Origin: Betaproteobacteria bacterium
Lineage (GTDB): Bacteria > Pseudomonadota > Gammaproteobacteria > Burkholderiales > SG8-41
DNA: 6,377 nt
Reading direction: 5' to 3'
Assembly (NCBI GenBank): GCA_021414185.1
Contig: JAIOOZ010000404.1
Coordinates: forward strand, 1 to 6,377
Shown here: positions 4,866 to 6,377 of the stretch, in pieces
Layout of the letters: every line of letters starts with the position of its first letter
Numbering within the stretch: the first letter of the stretch is position 1
The notes under the pieces: model-generated
Databases searched by the model: none
The model's input: the letters and a program-made list of their open reading frames with translations, nothing else
Told to the model about the DNA's origin: nothing
Made by a program: the position numbers and the translations under genes

Positions 4866-6377
4866 GTGAGCGAACGCGAATCGATGCAATACGACGTAGT
4901 CGTTGTCGGCGCCGGGCCTGCCGGCCTCGCGGCAGCCATCCGTTTAAAACAACTCGCCGTGGAACGCGGCCAGGAAATCGGCGTCTGCGTGATCGAAAAA
5001 GGCTCCGAAGTCGGCGCGCACATACTCTCGGGCGCCGTGATGGACCCGCGTGCGATGGTTGAACTGTTTCCCAATTGGAAAGAACTGGAAGCCCCGCTCA
5101 ACGCGCCGGTGAGCGAAGACCGCTTTTTGTTCCTCACCGAGAAATCGTCGTTCAAAGTGCCGAATTTCCTGCTGCCGGGATGTTTTCAGAACCACGGCAA
5201 TTACGTGATCAGCCTGGGCAACCTATGTCGCTGGTTCGGCCAGCAGGCCGAAAGCCTGGGCGTGGAAATTTTTCCGGGTTTCGCCGCGGCTGAAGTGCTT
5301 TACAACGATGACGGCAGCGTCAAAGGTGTCGCCACCGGCGACATGGGCGTGGGCAAGGACGGCAAACCCACCGAGGCCTTTCAGCGCGGCATGGAACTGC
5401 ATGCCAAGTACACGTTCTTTGCTGAAGGCTGCCGCGGCCATCTCGGCAAGCAGTTGCAGGAACGTTTTAAATTGCGCGACGGCGTCGACCCGCAGGTCTA
5501 CGGCATCGGCCTGAAAGAACTGTGGGAGATCAAACCCGAAAAGCATCAGCTGGGGCTCGTGGTACACACCGCTGGCTGGCCGCTCGATGCTGGCACTTAC
5601 GGCGGCTCGTTCCTGTATCACATGGAAAATAACCTGATCGCCATCGGCTACGTCGTCGGCCTCGGGTACACCAATCCTTACCTGAGCCCTTACGAGGAGT
5701 TTCAGCGCTACAAAACGCATCCGAAGATCCGCGTGTTTCTCGAAGGCGGCAAGCGCGTTGCCTACGGCGCGCGCGCAATCACTGCCGGCGGCCTGCAGGC
5801 GCTGCCCAAGCTGGTATTTCCCGGCGGCTGCCTCGTCGGCGATGATGCGGGCTTTCTCAATGCATCGCGCATCAAGGGCAGTCACTGCGCGATCAAGTCC
5901 GGCATGCTCGCCGCGGAATCGGCGTTTGAAGCGGTCACCGCCGGCCGCACATCCGACGAATTGGCGAGCTATCCCGAAGCATTCAAACAAAGCTGGCTGT
6001 ACGACGAACTGCATCGCGCGCGCAATTTCAAACCGTGGATGAGCAAAGGGCTGTACACCGGCACCATGATGGTCGGTATCGACCAGGTCTTGTTCGGTGG
6101 CCGCGCGCCGTGGACGCTGCACCACGATCATGCCGACAACGAAACGCTCGTTAAAAAAACCGACGTCGCGCCTATCGCCTATGCCAAGCCTGATGGCGTG
6201 CTTACGTTCGATCGTCTGTCTTCGGTATTTATTTCTAACACCAATCACAGCGAAGACCAGCCGTGCCATTTGACGCTGAAAGACGCGTCGGTTCCGGTCA
6301 ACGTCAATCTCGCGCTGTACGACGCGCCCGAGCAGCGTTATTGCCCGGCAGGCGTGTACGAAATCGTCCGTAACGAC
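4866..6377 (+). CDS. Electron-transfer flavoprotein-ubiquinone oxidoreductase (3' partial)
   Basis: ETF-QO is an inner-membrane-associated FAD and 4Fe-4S enzyme that passes electrons from reduced electron-transfer flavoprotein (fed by acyl-CoA and other flavin dehydrogenases) to ubiquinone. The frame starts at GTG 4866 and runs off the window with 504 residues visible. Family members are about 540-560 residues, so some 40-55 C-terminal residues are missing. Seen are the FAD motif VVVVGAGPAG (11-20), Glu44 in VIEKGSEVGAHILSG (42-56), LYHMENNLIAIGYVVGL, and the second FAD segment GDDAGFLNASRIKGSH (325-340). Also present is QPCHLTLKD and then RYCPAGVYE, whose Cys493 corresponds to the first iron-sulfur ligand. 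The remaining three Cys ligands (a CxxCxxC group) lie beyond the end. The gene is not an obvious hopanoid partner and probably has its own promoter. FixC-type proteins are shorter and lack this C-terminal region, so ETF-QO is the firm call. Confidence 0.96.
   Translation, partial: MSERESMQYDVVVVGAGPAGLAAAIRLKQLAVERGQEIGVCVIEKGSEVGAHILSGAVMDPRAMVELFPNWKELEAPLNAPVSEDRFLFLTEKSSFKVPNFLLPGCFQNHGNYVISLGNLCRWFGQQAESLGVEIFPGFAAAEVLYNDDGSVKGVATGDMGVGKDGKPTEAFQRGMELHAKYTFFAEGCRGHLGKQLQERFKLRDGVDPQVYGIGLKELWEIKPEKHQLGLVVHTAGWPLDAGTYGGSFLYHMENNLIAIGYVVGLGYTNPYLSPYEEFQRYKTHPKIRVFLEGGKRVAYGARAITAGGLQALPKLVFPGGCLVGDDAGFLNASRIKGSHCAIKSGMLAAESAFEAVTAGRTSDELASYPEAFKQSWLYDELHRARNFKPWMSKGLYTGTMMVGIDQVLFGGRAPWTLHHDHADNETLVKKTDVAPIAYAKPDGVLTFDRLSSVFISNTNHSEDQPCHLTLKDASVPVNVNLALYDAPEQRYCPAGVYEIVRND

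Noticed and set aside
5223..6269. A 348-codon open frame on the minus strand within the ETF-QO gene.
   Set aside because: It is also codon-aligned with the sense gene and explained the same way; the + strand carries clear ETF-QO motifs through the whole interval.

Overview
The window is GC-rich, densely coded DNA with every gene on the + strand. It suggests a betaproteobacterium. The grounds are the hpnC/hpnD/hpnE squalene genes, a Bug (TctC-like) periplasmic binding protein of the kind greatly expanded in Betaproteobacteria, and a short GAATCCY heptamer repeat between genes. The taxon is inferred from family knowledge and was not tested by a search.

Layout from left to right: hpnC (5' end missing); hpnD (GTG start, 34 nt after hpnC); an 82-nt gap with a weak hairpin and a -10-like box; a short-chain dehydrogenase/reductase (SDR); a Bug-type tricarboxylate-family solute-binding protein whose start overlaps the SDR stop by 11 nt; an 84-nt gap; hpnE; a 66-nt gap with a promoter-like sequence; and electron-transfer flavoprotein-ubiquinone oxidoreductase (ETF-QO), cut off by the window end. 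No stretch above 300 bases lacks a gene. I saw no tRNA, rRNA, CRISPR array, insertion sequence or origin.

How the genes work together: HpnD, HpnC and HpnE form the three-enzyme bacterial route from farnesyl diphosphate to squalene, the precursor of hopanoids. HpnD makes presqualene diphosphate, HpnC converts it to hydroxysqualene, and HpnE reduces that to squalene. The squalene-hopene cyclase and later hpn genes are not in view. The SDR and the Bug protein sit between hpnD and hpnE, look translationally coupled to each other, and have no evident role in hopanoid synthesis. ETF-QO probably has its own promoter and serves general respiratory electron entry from flavoprotein dehydrogenases.

Most of the window is well-known biology. 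The points most worth a second look are the SDR, which has Ala where the family's catalytic Tyr should be, and the splitting of hpnCD from hpnE by an unrelated two-gene unit. I see no convincing evidence for a wholly undescribed system.
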